Assembly: GCF_016756775.1 (NCBI RefSeq)
Contig: NZ_JAERMU010000001.1
Coordinates: forward strand, 1-64,000
DNA: 64,000 bases
Direction of reading: 5' to 3'
From: Dryocola clanedunensis subsp. sulfonylureivorans
Lineage (GTDB): Bacteria > Pseudomonadota > Gammaproteobacteria > Enterobacterales > Enterobacteriaceae
Part shown: one piece after another, positions 19,001 through 26,359 of the stretch
Position numbering within the stretch: position 1 is the stretch's first letter
Layout of the letters: every line of letters starts with the position of its first letter
The notes under the pieces: generated by a model
The model's database searches: none
What the model saw: the letters and a program-made list of their open reading frames with translations, nothing else
What the model was told of the DNA's origin: nothing
Translations under genes and position numbers: made by a program

Positions 19001-20092
19001 GGACTGAATGTCACCCATCAGCAGCGCGCCGGTGAGCCTGTCATCGCGCAGATGCAGGCAGCGGTAGTGTCGGGAAAGTGGGTCGAAGGCCGTCAGAACG
19101 CGGGTGCCGGGCCGCTCGCTTAAGTCGCCCGCTGAAAATAATGGAATGCCGCTGACCTTGAGCCGCGTGCCGCGATCCTGATAGCTGAAATCAGCGGCAG
19201 GCGATCCCGCCAGCCTTGCGGCGAGCACGTCGGCCTGCTGCAGACAGGGAGCCACCAGCCCCCAGGTTTGCCCGTCAATCTCACAGCATTCCCCCAGCGC
19301 GCTGACGTGCGGGATCTGGCTGCGCAGCTGGGCGTCAACGCGAATCCCCCGTTCACAGGGCACGCCGCTTTTCTGCGCAAGGGAGATATTCGGCCTGACG
19401 CCGGTGGCGATAACGACCCGTCCGGCAGCCAGCTCGCGGCCATTGCTGAGCAGTACGCGGTCATTGCCGATGCTTTTAATGCCGCAGTTCAGCTCGCACG
19501 CAATGCCGCGGGCCGTTAAAGACTCTTCCAGCAGCAGCCCCGCCTGCTGGTTAAGCTGAAGATCCATCAGCCACGGCTGACGGTGAATAAGCGTGACGGG
19601 GATACCCCGCGCGTTTAAGGCCGCGGCGGCTTCCACCCCAAGCAGGCCTCCGCCCAGCACCGCCACGTTCCCCGCCCCGCGCAATATCGCCTCGACGTCC
19701 GCCAGGGTGCGGAAACAGTGGACGTGAGGCAGGGTATGGCCGGGGATCGGCGGGATAAAGGGCAGCGAGCCCGTGGCAAATACCAGCTCGTCGTACTCCA
19801 TGCTGCGACGGGAAGTGCGGACAGTTTTGTCGGCGGTAGACACCGACAGAACGGCCTCACCGGTCAACAAATTAATGCCCCTCTCCTGATACCAGGCCTG
19901 GTCATGCAGCTGCGTCGCGGCGGCTGGCTTCTCCCCTGCCAGAACCGGCGACAGCAGGATGCGGTTGTAGCTCAGCGCTGGCTCCTCGCCAAATACCGTG
20001 ATGTCCAGCCGTCCGGCCGCCAGCGAGGTGAGCTGTTCCACCAGGCGGACAGCCGCCATGCCGTTACCGATGACAAGCAGGCGTTGCTTCAT
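16025..20092 (-). CDS. nasB: Fused NasC-NasB: FAD/NADH oxidoreductase joined to nitrite reductase
   Basis: One open frame of 1,355 codons from the ATG at 20092 (GAGGAG site before it) covers two proteins described separately in Klebsiella oxytoca. Residues 1-400 form a NasC-like FAD/NAD(P)H oxidoreductase (VIGNGMAAVRL, then VAVLGGGLLGVEAA). From Met401 a NasB/NirB-type assimilatory nitrite reductase follows. It has a second FAD/NAD unit (VAIGHGMVG, GVVIGGGLLGLEAA), a BFD [2Fe-2S] domain (CSCHNV...CGGC), a sirohaem/[4Fe-4S] core (SCVGSTWC, GCTRECAEA) and a C-terminal NirD-like domain without Rieske ligands. NasB reduces nitrite to ammonium with NADH, and NasC passes electrons to NasA. No stop separates them. 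Whether one fused or two proteins are made is unclear, because an internal start with its own ribosome site exists at 18892. The frame is open further upstream into nasD, which I rejected. Confidence 0.88.
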   Translation of the reverse strand: MKQRLLVIGNGMAAVRLVEQLTSLAAGRLDITVFGEEPALSYNRILLSPVLAGEKPAAATQLHDQAWYQERGINLLTGEAVLSVSTADKTVRTSRRSMEYDELVFATGSLPFIPPIPGHTLPHVHCFRTLADVEAILRGAGNVAVLGGGLLGVEAAAALNARGIPVTLIHRQPWLMDLQLNQQAGLLLEESLTARGIACELNCGIKSIGNDRVLLSNGRELAAGRVVIATGVRPNISLAQKSGVPCERGIRVDAQLRSQIPHVSALGECCEIDGQTWGLVAPCLQQADVLAARLAGSPAADFSYQDRGTRLKVSGIPLFSAGDLSERPGTRVLTAFDPLSRHYRCLHLRDDRLTGALLMGDIQSASALTDVLLNAAPVTPGALFDDFTPQMQPQAAGDDDMTKSTLVAIGHGMVGHHFLERCVALNLHKTHHIVVFGEERHPAYDRVHLSEYFSGRSAESLSMVQGDFFAEHGIELRSHTRIVEIDRQQRLVRDSEGHETWWDKLVLATGSWPFVPPVPGNDLPGCFVYRTLDDLDAIAERARGATRGVVIGGGLLGLEAANALKQLGLETYVVEFAPNLMAVQLDNDGAAMLRAKISDLGVRVLTGKATTAITEAEGLRLSFADGESLDTDLIVFSAGIRPQDKLAGGCGLALGERGGIVINDNCQTSDDSIYAIGECALWEGKIFGLVAPGYQMARVATATLAGESTAFRGADMSTKLKLLGVEVASFGDAHGRTPGSQSYRWTNGPRQIYKKIVVSADGKTLLGGVLVGDSGEYSQLLQMMLNGMALPAQPETLILPASPGAASKTPGVGALPDAAQLCSCHNVSKAAVCAAVNGGAGDMAAIKACTKAATGCGGCSALVKQVMEYQLQQQGVEVKKDICEHFAYSRQEIYHLVRVNHLHTFDQLISRYGQGHGCEICKPLAASVLASCWNEYLLKPAHLPLQDTNDRYFANIQKDGTYSIVPRVPAGEITPDGLIAIGLVAKRYRLYSKITGGQRIDLFGARLEELPAIWEELVAAGFETGHAYGKSLRTVKSCVGSTWCRYGVQDSTGLAIELENRYKGLRSPHKIKMAVSGCTRECAEAQSKDIGVIATEKGWNLYVCGNGGMKPRHADLFASDLDRETLIRTVDRLLMFYIRTADRLQRTSTWMDNLEGGLEYLRDVVLNDSLGLGEELEKEMAGVVATYQCEWQTTLNSPDRLALFRSSVNSDKPDEAVQRQMLRGQLQPADAEPQQQIIPPVKPWQAVCDISAIPAQAGIGARLGDLQIALFRFGEAIYALDNHEPGSVANVLSRGIVGDVAGEPVVISPLYKHRFRLRDGRSPDGELAVRAWPVKVEQGMVWVGSHALIARAEAS
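18890..18904 (-). promoter_or_regulatory. Internal ribosome site and ATG for a separate NasB
   Basis: On the minus strand GGAG is followed by eight bases and ATGACAAAATC, giving MTKSTLVAIGHGMVG. This matches where a stand-alone NasB of 955 residues would begin. The site is in frame with the upstream NasC part, so both a fusion and a separate NasB could be made. Confidence 0.55.
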
Positions 20093-20102
20093 GGTCGGCT
20101 CC

Positions 20103-20891
20103 TCAGGCGGCCTTAGGCTGCTTTTCATAGAGGAAACGCAGCACCTGCTGGCGCAGATGGTGGTAGCGTCCGTCCTCCGCAAGGGCAACCCGGCTGCGTG
20201 GTCGAGGCAGGTCAACCTGCAGCGTCTCGCCAACCGTAGCCGCCGGGCCGTTGGTCATCATCAGCACGCGGTCGGAGAGCAGCACGGCTTCGTCCACATC
20301 GTGCGTTATCAGTACGATGGTCGTTTGCAGCTCCTGCTGGATGTGCATCACCGTGTCCTGCAGGTGCGCCCGGGTCAGCGCGTCCAGCGCGCCGAAAGGC
20401 TCATCCATCAGCAGAACCTTCGGCTTCATGGCCAGCGCCCGCGCGATGCCCACCCGCTGCTTCATGCCGCCGGAAATCTCCCCGGGATGTTTGTTTATCG
20501 CGTGGCCCATCTGCACGCGCTCCAGGTTGTGAACGATCCACTCCCGGCGTTCGGCACGGCTCATGGTGCGGCTGAAAACCTTGTCCACCGCCAGCGCAAC
20601 GTTCTCAAAGCAGGTCATCCACGGCAGCAGAGAGTGGTTCTGAAAGACCACTGCGCGATCCGGGCCCGGGCCTGCTATCTCCCGGTTGTCGCACAGCAGC
20701 CCGCCTTCGGAAGGCAGCGTGATGCCCGCAATCAGATTAAGCAGCGTGGACTTGCCGCAGCCGGAGTGGCCGATCAGGCTGATGGTTTCCCCCTCATGGA
20801 TATCGAAACTGACGTTGCTTAAGGCCAGGAACTCACCGCTGGCGGTGGAGAAGCGCTGGCTGACGTTTTGCAGCTGAATGATTTTTTTCAT
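20103..20891 (-). CDS. nasD: Nitrate/nitrite ABC transporter, ATP-binding subunit
   Basis: This ATPase powers nitrate and nitrite import with NasE and NasF. The 262-residue protein has a Walker A site (GHSGCGKST, about 39-47), the signature ISGGMKQRVGIARA, and Walker B VLLMDEPFGALD. It belongs to the NrtD/SsuB/TauB group of ABC ATPases. It starts ten bases after nasE and ends eleven bases before the NasC part of the next gene, in a tight operon. Confidence 0.93.
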   Translation of the reverse strand: MKKIIQLQNVSQRFSTASGEFLALSNVSFDIHEGETISLIGHSGCGKSTLLNLIAGITLPSEGGLLCDNREIAGPGPDRAVVFQNHSLLPWMTCFENVALAVDKVFSRTMSRAERREWIVHNLERVQMGHAINKHPGEISGGMKQRVGIARALAMKPKVLLMDEPFGALDALTRAHLQDTVMHIQQELQTTIVLITHDVDEAVLLSDRVLMMTNGPAATVGETLQVDLPRPRSRVALAEDGRYHHLRQQVLRFLYEKQPKAA

Positions 20892-20901
20892 GGTTATCCC
20901 C

Positions 20902-21786
20902 TTATTTTTCCTGCCAGCTGAAGCGGCGGGCGAGCCACATCAGCCCCTGCTCAAGCAGCAGCCCCACAACGCCGATGATGACAATCGCGATCAGGATGTT
21001 TTCGACGTTGAGGTTGTTCCACTCGTTCCAGATCCAGAAGCCGATCCCCAGCCCGCCGGTGAGCATTTCCGCCGCGACGATCACCAGCCAGGCGATGCCG
21101 ATAGAGAGCCGGACGCCGGTCAGCACGGCGGGCAGGACCGCAGGGAATAAGATGCGGCGCATCACCGTCCACTCGGAGAGCTGCAGCACGCGCGCCACGT
21201 TGTGATAATCCTCCGGGATGCGCTTCACCCCTTCGGCGGTATTGATGATCATCGGCCAGATAGAACAGATAAAAATGGTCCAGCCCGAGGCCGGTTCGGC
21301 CTTCTGGAACAGCAGCAGGCCGATAGGCAGCCAGGCCAGCGGGCTGACCGGCCGCAGCAGGGCGATAACCGGATTGAACATTCTGCCCATAAAGGTGAAA
21401 CGGCCAATCAGAAAGCCTGCCGGGATCCCGACCAGCGCCGCCAGGCCAAAGCCCACCGCCACGCGCTGCAGGGAAGCGAGCACGTTCCAGCCGATGCCCA
21501 TATCGTTTGGCCCGGCGTTATAAAACGGGTCGGCGAACAGGGACATGGCGGAGTCGAGCGTGCTGAGCGGCGTGGGGAAACCTTTGCTGGTGACGGCGGC
21601 AATTTGCCAGCCAACCAGCAGCAGCGCCATGCCCAGCCCTGCCGGGATCAGCCGTTCCAGCAGGCTCCGGCTGGCCTGCCGCCACCACGGTTTACGTCGG
21701 CGAACCGTTACCGGCGGCAGGATAATCACTTCTGCCACCGGCGGCGCTGCGTCTTGTTCTGCTGTTTTATGGGCCTGTGGATTCAT
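20902..21786 (-). CDS. nasE: Nitrate/nitrite ABC transporter, permease subunit
   Basis: This is the inner-membrane permease of the NasFED importer. The 294-residue protein has about six hydrophobic helices and the binding-protein-dependent permease loop around EDYHNVARVLQLSEW. A cytoplasmic N-terminal stretch of about 45 residues precedes the first helix. Two adjacent ATG codons exist at 21789 and 21786. The second was chosen because it lies eight bases from the GAGGG ribosome site, against five for the first. A longer in-frame extension overlaps nasF and was rejected. Confidence 0.92.
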   Translation of the reverse strand: MNPQAHKTAEQDAAPPVAEVIILPPVTVRRRKPWWRQASRSLLERLIPAGLGMALLLVGWQIAAVTSKGFPTPLSTLDSAMSLFADPFYNAGPNDMGIGWNVLASLQRVAVGFGLAALVGIPAGFLIGRFTFMGRMFNPVIALLRPVSPLAWLPIGLLLFQKAEPASGWTIFICSIWPMIINTAEGVKRIPEDYHNVARVLQLSEWTVMRRILFPAVLPAVLTGVRLSIGIAWLVIVAAEMLTGGLGIGFWIWNEWNNLNVENILIAIVIIGVVGLLLEQGLMWLARRFSWQEK

Positions 21787-21797
21787 CATATTTTCCC

Positions 21798-23048
21798 TCA
21801 ACGTTTTATGGCGAAGCTTGCTGCGTAGGCGGCAGGGTTGCTGCCGTCCCATTGGCTGCCGTCCATGAGCGTGCTGGCGCGCATCGTGCTGGCAGGCACG
21901 GCTACGTTGCCTGCGGCCGCGGCGGCCTGCCGGTAAATATCAAGACGGTTGATGCGCGTGGCGACGGCTAAATAATCAGGATCGCTATCCAGCAGGCCCC
22001 AGCGGCGGTGCTGGGTCAGGAACCACATGCCGTCCGAGAGCCACGGGTAGTTCACCTCTCCGTCGCGGAAAAACTGCATGCCGTGGTCGTCGTGCCATTT
22101 TTTACCCAGCCCGTTGTCGTATTCGCCGAGCATGCGCGGGGTGAGGTAGCCGACTTTAGTATTCAGGTAAGCTCGCCCGGCAAGCACGCTGGCGGTTTCG
22201 CGGCGGTTTGCCTCACTGGCATCTATCCAGCGGGAAGCCTCAAGCACGGATGCCACCAGCGCGCGGGCGGTATTAGGATTCTGGTCAACCCATGCGCTGC
22301 GCGTGCCCAGAATCTTTTCGGGATGATCGGCCCAGATGGACTGGGAGGTTGCCGCCGTAAAGCCGATGCCGTCGTTGATGGCCCGCTGGTTCCAGGGTTC
22401 CCCCACGCAGTAGCCGCTCATATTGCCGATACGCATGTTCATCACCATCTGCGGCGGCGGGACGACCACGGTGCGGACGTCGTTGAACGGATGGATCCCG
22501 GCGGCGGCCAGCCAGTAATAGAGCCACATGGCGTGGGTCCCCGACGGGAACGTGTGGGCGAAGGTGAACGTACCGGGCGCGCTGGCGGCGATCAGCTTTT
22601 TCAGGCTCGCGGCATCGGTGACGCCCTGCTTCGTCAGCTCCATGGCCACCGTAATGGCCTGGCCGTTATTGTTGAGCGTCATCAGGTTTGCCATCGCCTG
22701 CTGTTTGCCCGCGATGCCCAGCTCAAGGCCGTAGATCAGGCCGTACAGAACGTGGGCCGCATCCAGCTCGCCGGAGACCAGCTTGTCGCGCACCGCCGCC
22801 CAGCTCGCCTCTTTGCTCGGCACAATCGTTATGCCGTGTTTTTTGTCGAAGCCCTTCACCGAGGCCATCACGATGGAGGCGCAGTCGGTTAGCGGGATAA
22901 AACCCACCTTCACAGTTTCCTGCTCCGGCCCGTCGCTGCCCGCCGCCCATGCGGCATTCATCAGGCCAGGCAGTAAATAAGCCCCGCCCAGCGCGGCGCC
23001 TGCCTGTAAGAATCGTCGGCGGGAAAGCGTTGTTGCGTTGTCACCCAT
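21798..23048 (-). CDS. nasF: Nitrate/nitrite-binding periplasmic protein
   Basis: This is the substrate-binding component of the nitrate/nitrite importer. The 416-residue protein begins with a twin-arginine signal (SRRRFLQ at residues 9-15, then a hydrophobic stretch ending AWA at about 35), so it is probably exported folded. The body matches the NrtA/NasF/SsuA type (VGFIPLTDCASIVMA...). It is the first gene of the nas operon. About 230 bases upstream hold a sigma-54 promoter, NtrC-like sites and a leader terminator, so expression should need both nitrogen limitation and nitrate or nitrite acting through NasR. Confidence 0.94.
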   Translation of the reverse strand: MGDNATTLSRRRFLQAGAALGGAYLLPGLMNAAWAAGSDGPEQETVKVGFIPLTDCASIVMASVKGFDKKHGITIVPSKEASWAAVRDKLVSGELDAAHVLYGLIYGLELGIAGKQQAMANLMTLNNNGQAITVAMELTKQGVTDAASLKKLIAASAPGTFTFAHTFPSGTHAMWLYYWLAAAGIHPFNDVRTVVVPPPQMVMNMRIGNMSGYCVGEPWNQRAINDGIGFTAATSQSIWADHPEKILGTRSAWVDQNPNTARALVASVLEASRWIDASEANRRETASVLAGRAYLNTKVGYLTPRMLGEYDNGLGKKWHDDHGMQFFRDGEVNYPWLSDGMWFLTQHRRWGLLDSDPDYLAVATRINRLDIYRQAAAAAGNVAVPASTMRASTLMDGSQWDGSNPAAYAASFAIKR

Positions 23049-23070
23049 CGGCCTGCTCCTGAAAAAAAGT

Positions 23071-23115
23071 AAAAAAAAAAGCGCCCGTCAGTGTGGGAAT
23101 ACACTGAAGGACGCC
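23071..23115 (-). terminator. nasF leader terminator (3:4 hairpin)
   Basis: On the minus strand a long stem (GCGTCC-TTCAGTGT paired with ACACTGACGGGCGC, one mismatch, loop ATTCCC) is followed by ten T. It lies between the promoter and nasF, so it would stop transcription before the operon unless NasR causes antitermination, as shown for Klebsiella nasF. Confidence 0.85.
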
Positions 23116-23123
23116 TTTGTCCG

Positions 23124-23154
23124 GCCAGGCCCGCCCCGCCGTTGGGGAAGCCTG
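23124..23154 (-). promoter_or_regulatory. nasF leader 1:2 hairpin (NasR target)
   Basis: Just upstream of the leader terminator, the minus strand folds into CAGGCTTCCCC / GGGGCGGGCCTG with one bulged C and the six-base loop AACGGC. In Klebsiella, the ANTAR domain of NasR binds a 1:2 hairpin with a hexaloop at this place. Assignment here rests on position and shape. Confidence 0.8.
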
Positions 23155-23180
23155 AGAAAACCATATTGTTAAAGGAGTAA

Positions 23181-23196
23181 TGCAACCTGCGTGCCA
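23181..23196 (-). promoter_or_regulatory. Sigma-54 promoter of the nas operon
   Basis: The minus strand reads TGGCACGCAGGTTGCA, an exact TGGCAC-N5-TTGCA sigma-54 promoter with GG and GC at the -24 and -12 elements. The transcript would start about 12 bases downstream, near 23170, just ahead of the 1:2 hairpin. Confidence 0.9.
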
Positions 23197-23246
23197 GCTT
23201 ATAAACCCGATGATTCCGGCATTTTTATGCTTAATGCGGGTAAATA

Positions 23247-23263
23247 CGCACCAGGAAAATGCA
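23247..23263 (-). promoter_or_regulatory. Promoter-proximal NtrC-like site of nasF
   Basis: The minus strand reads TGCATTTTCCTGGTGCG, matching TGCACY-N5-GGTGCA at most positions. It centres about 85 bases upstream of the expected start, typical for an NtrC enhancer site. Confidence 0.65.
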
Positions 23264-23268
23264 TGAAA

Positions 23269-23285
23269 TGCCCATTCTCTGTGCA
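23269..23285 (-). promoter_or_regulatory. Distal NtrC-like site of nasF
   Basis: TGCACAGAGAATGGGCA on the minus strand is a second NtrC-like palindrome. Its centre is 22 bases from the first, two helical turns, as in tandem NtrC enhancers. It ends one base before the nasR stop codon. Confidence 0.6.
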
Positions 23286-23286
23286 G

Positions 23287-24486
23287 CTACTCCTTTGGGG
23301 GTAGCGTCCAGATATCTGCCACGGCCACCATCGCCCCAGCCACTTCAACCATGCGCTTATTCTGGTTCATCGCCATTTTACGCAGCGCCTGCCAGGCCTG
23401 CTCTTCGCTGTAGCCCTGATGGCGGATCAGCAGCCCTTTCGCCTTTTCAATAACCTTGCGGTCAGCGAGCGTGGTCTCCAGCGAGGCGAGCCTGCGGGCC
23501 ATAGACTCCAGCTGCTGCGCCTGCTGGCGGACAAGCACCAGCAGATGGCGGTCGAGATAATGGTCGCCTGGCCGGGCCTCTTTGGCTCCCGCGATCAAAT
23601 TCGCCATCTCGTCGTCGCTGGCATCCGGCTCGTTCAGCGCCTGCCCCAGCGCGCGCTGTGCCTGAGCCAGAACGTTATGGATCAGCGTTTCTTCTATGTC
23701 CCTCAGCGCATCAATGCGGGCTGTCAGCAGGGTGAACCAGCGCGAAACAAGCGCTGATGCATCTTCCGCCCGGTTAAGCCTGGTGCAGGCCTGTCGCCTG
23801 AGCTGCTCCATTTCCCGGCAGGGTTCGGCGCAGCTGCGATACCGTTCGCGCAGCGGCTCGTCCGCCATGCTGTAGAAGGTCTCAAAACAGTGCTGCTGGC
23901 CGTCTATTCTGTCCACCAGCTGCTGGCGCAGCGCTTCGTCAAATTCGCCTCGGGTGAAGCCGAGCGCGCCAATTGCCCGTTCCTGCCCCGCCAGCTCCTT
24001 GCCCTGCATAAAGCTGAATAAGGTGGCCAGCGCCCGCGCCACGCCCGGTTCGTCCACCGCGCTGCTGGTTTGCGGGACGATGCACAGTAAGTGCCTCAGC
24101 GTGGTGTTGAACTGCTCCATGGCTTCGACAGGGTCAATTTGCCGGCTGGCGATTCGCTCGCGCAGCGCCGCAAGCTGTTCAAGGGAGTACAAGGCGCAGG
24201 CAAGGCTGGCGACCAGCCCGCTGCCGGGAAGGTAATCCGGCTGCAGCAGGCTCTGCTGAAAGCAGGCGATTTGCTGGTCAACTTCCTGCGCATAATCGAG
24301 ACGTACTTCGCCAAACTGGCGGCCCCCGGAACACAGCCAGATATTGGAGGCTCCGCGTTCGCGCTGTAGCATATGGGCCAGCTTCGCGATCCGCCCGGTA
24401 AGCTGCCCTATTTGCAGCAGATCCTGGAGCTGTGCGCGCTCCCGTGCCTTAGCAATAAGCAGAAAGTTGTGGGCAGTGGGATTCAT
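23287..24486 (-). CDS. nasR: Nitrate/nitrite-responsive antiterminator NasR
   Basis: NasR binds nitrate or nitrite through its NIT domain and then prevents termination in the nasF leader through its RNA-binding ANTAR domain. The 399-residue protein has a helical NIT domain (about 25-260, with LAHMLQRERGASNIWL). The C-terminal ANTAR domain is at about 330-392 (LTLADRKVIEKAKGLLIRH...AWQALRKMAMNQ). It lies directly upstream of, and parallel to, nasF, the standard arrangement in Klebsiella. It diverges from ychN by 79 bases. Confidence 0.93.
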   Translation of the reverse strand: MNPTAHNFLLIAKARERAQLQDLLQIGQLTGRIAKLAHMLQRERGASNIWLCSGGRQFGEVRLDYAQEVDQQIACFQQSLLQPDYLPGSGLVASLACALYSLEQLAALRERIASRQIDPVEAMEQFNTTLRHLLCIVPQTSSAVDEPGVARALATLFSFMQGKELAGQERAIGALGFTRGEFDEALRQQLVDRIDGQQHCFETFYSMADEPLRERYRSCAEPCREMEQLRRQACTRLNRAEDASALVSRWFTLLTARIDALRDIEETLIHNVLAQAQRALGQALNEPDASDDEMANLIAGAKEARPGDHYLDRHLLVLVRQQAQQLESMARRLASLETTLADRKVIEKAKGLLIRHQGYSEEQAWQALRKMAMNQNKRMVEVAGAMVAVADIWTLPPKE

Positions 24487-24565
24487 AAACGCTCCTGAAA
24501 GGCTCTTGCCGCTGATATCCTTTAGCGAAGCAAAAGTCGTGCCTTAAGGAGAAAAGGAGAGAAAA

Positions 24566-24919
24566 ATGCAGAAAATAGTGATTATCGCCAACGGGGCCGC
24601 CTACGGCAGCGAGTCTTTGTTCAACAGCCTGCGGCTGGCTATTGCCCTGCGCGACCAGCCGGAGGCACCCGAGCTTAAGCTGTTTTTAATGTCGGATGCC
24701 GTCACCGCCGGGCTGCAGGGCCAGAGGCCCGTCGAGGGGTATAACATCCAGCAGATGCTGGAGATCCTTACCGCGCAGGACGTGCCGGTGAAACTCTGTA
24801 AAACCTGTGCCGACGGGCGGGGTATCTCCAGCCTCCCGCTGGCGGACGGCGTGGCTATCGGCACGCTGGTGGAGCTGGCCGAATGGACGCTGCAGGCCGA
24901 TAAAGTCCTGACCTTTTAA
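24566..24919 (+). CDS. ychN: DsrE-family protein YchN
   Basis: This is a small DsrE/DsrF-like protein. E. coli YchN forms a hexamer with a conserved Cys but its function is unresolved; sulfur transfer has been inferred from the fold. The 117-residue product matches YchN in full length (MQKIVIIANGAAYGSESLFNSLRLA). The conserved segment VKLCKTCADGRGI carries two Cys near residues 77-80. A strong AGGAGA ribosome site precedes the start. It converges with chaC, the stops being one base apart. Confidence 0.93.
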   Translation: MQKIVIIANGAAYGSESLFNSLRLAIALRDQPEAPELKLFLMSDAVTAGLQGQRPVEGYNIQQMLEILTAQDVPVKLCKTCADGRGISSLPLADGVAIGTLVELAEWTLQADKVLTF

Positions 24920-24920
24920 A

Positions 24921-25628
24921 TCAGGGGGCGGCAAACCCCGGCTCAAAGCTGCCGCCTTCCTGCTCCGGTTTCCGGAGCCAGTCGCGAACCTGATTGACCA
25001 GCTCGTCCAGGCAGTCGTCGTGCATGCCGCGATTTTTAAGCTCCTGTTCAAGGGAGAACAGATACTGGGCATTGGTGCCCAGCGGGCCGCTGGCGGCGGC
25101 GATAAGCGGCGCGATGATTTGTGCGCGGGTATCGGCTTCATACAGCGGGTGGCGGGGATCCATAATAAAAACCAGCGCGTTGACGGTGCGGCCATCGTCC
25201 AGCTCAAGCCGGCACCAGGTCGGCAGGTAGCAGCCGGTGATCATTTCGCGCTTCCAGACCAGCGTCAGCTCCTCTTCCAGAATCGCTTCCGGCAGACGGT
25301 ACGCCAGGCCGGTGGTGCGGCCCCCCTCTTTCAGCGCCAGCATTCTACCCGGCTGGCAGGCGGTGCCTCGCCCGGCCGTCAGGCGCAGGCAGAAGGCGCG
25401 ATGCCAGCCGACCAGCGTGCCGGGTGCTGACTCTTCGAATTCGAACGCCGGGTTCCACATTAAGGAGCCGTAGCCAAAAATCCATACCGGGCTCTGGTCG
25501 GGACGACAGGCAAGCGTTGCCGCAAGAGAAGCCGAACGCTGTTCCGGGGACCACAGCAACGACTCCTCAATGGAACCAAATGCCGTTTTGCAATCCGCTT
25601 TCAACAAGAAATCACGCGTTAACACCAT
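24921..25628 (-). CDS. chaC: Glutathione-specific gamma-glutamylcyclotransferase ChaC
   Basis: ChaC-family enzymes split glutathione into 5-oxoproline and Cys-Gly in the cytoplasm. From the ATG at 25628 the protein has 235 residues. It contains the substrate-loop motif VWIFGYGSLMWNP and the conserved stretch LTLVWKREMITGCYLP, where the catalytic Glu is expected. An in-frame start six codons earlier is possible, but the chosen ATG follows GGAGG and matches E. coli ChaC (MITRDFL). It is the second gene of a chaB-chaC pair on the minus strand, divergent from chaA. Confidence 0.93.
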   Translation of the reverse strand: MVLTRDFLLKADCKTAFGSIEESLLWSPEQRSASLAATLACRPDQSPVWIFGYGSLMWNPAFEFEESAPGTLVGWHRAFCLRLTAGRGTACQPGRMLALKEGGRTTGLAYRLPEAILEEELTLVWKREMITGCYLPTWCRLELDDGRTVNALVFIMDPRHPLYEADTRAQIIAPLIAAASGPLGTNAQYLFSLEQELKNRGMHDDCLDELVNQVRDWLRKPEQEGGSFEPGFAAP

Positions 25629-25847
25629 ACACCTCCGCCACTGCATACTTCCCTGTGACTACGTCAGATGCGCCTTCCCGGCTTTATTTACTGCTCACTT
25701 ATAGAGCAGCATTTTGCTGACGATAAGCAATTAGCGGGTCGCTGGCAAGTTTGATGGCGATCACAAAATAATAAAAATGTCATCAAAACCTGCCAGGCTG
25801 AGGGAGGGAATGGGGAAAGTGAAGCAAATACATTCAATTATGCAGCG

Positions 25848-26078
25848 CTACTTTTTCCTGTGCCATTTGTCGTCGTCGCCCTTTTCATACTGATGCTTCA
25901 CGGCGGCCCAGGCGACCTTATGGGAGGTTTCTTCCCGGCTGGCATCCCCCTTGCGATCCTCTTTGTCCTTGTATTCATCCCATGCGCTGTTAAACGCCTC
26001 TTTATAGATATCCTGCGCGTGGGCGGGCAGAAAGTTTTGTACGCTGTCTGGAAGGTCACTTTTGCTTTTGTATGGCAT
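25848..26078 (-). CDS. chaB: ChaB family protein, putative cation-transport regulator
   Basis: This is a 76-residue, highly charged protein matching E. coli ChaB (MPYKSKSDLPDSVQNFLPAHAQDIYKEAFN). ChaB was proposed to regulate the ChaA antiporter, but direct evidence is thin. The sequence has the family pattern of short helices and a Lys/Asp-rich tail (KHQYEKGDDDKWHRKK). There is a gap of about 220 bases to chaC in which I saw no gene or clear signal. chaA is divergent, 281 bases away. Confidence 0.93.
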   Translation of the reverse strand: MPYKSKSDLPDSVQNFLPAHAQDIYKEAFNSAWDEYKDKEDRKGDASREETSHKVAWAAVKHQYEKGDDDKWHRKK

Positions 26079-26359
26079 AGCATTCTCTCCTGCGTGGGTA
26101 AACGTTAAGTGTGAAACATGCAGAGTGTTACCGCCAACTTTTGATAAATTTTAAAAAAAATATAATTTTATCACGCTGTTTTTAAATGGTTATTTAACAG
26201 TAATCATTTATTATGACCAACTTAAGCAAGAACCATATTAAAGCCGTAAAAATAGGTAAATTTTCCCGAGGTGTTGCTATTTATTGCTATATTAATACCG
26301 TAAAAAACTATGACTATAATAAAGAAATTGCTTATCACCTGTGGAGATGGAGTATCTGA

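Noticed and set aside
20093-20233. Extension of the NasC-NasB frame into nasD
   Set aside because: It would overlap nasD by 130 bases. The ATG at 20092 has a good GAGGAG site and begins the typical MKQRLLVIGNGMA sequence.
23200-23286. Possible short leader peptide before nasF
   Set aside because: The transcript should start near 23170 on the minus strand, and the control here is explained by the hairpin pair. No convincing start and stop with a ribosome site were seen.
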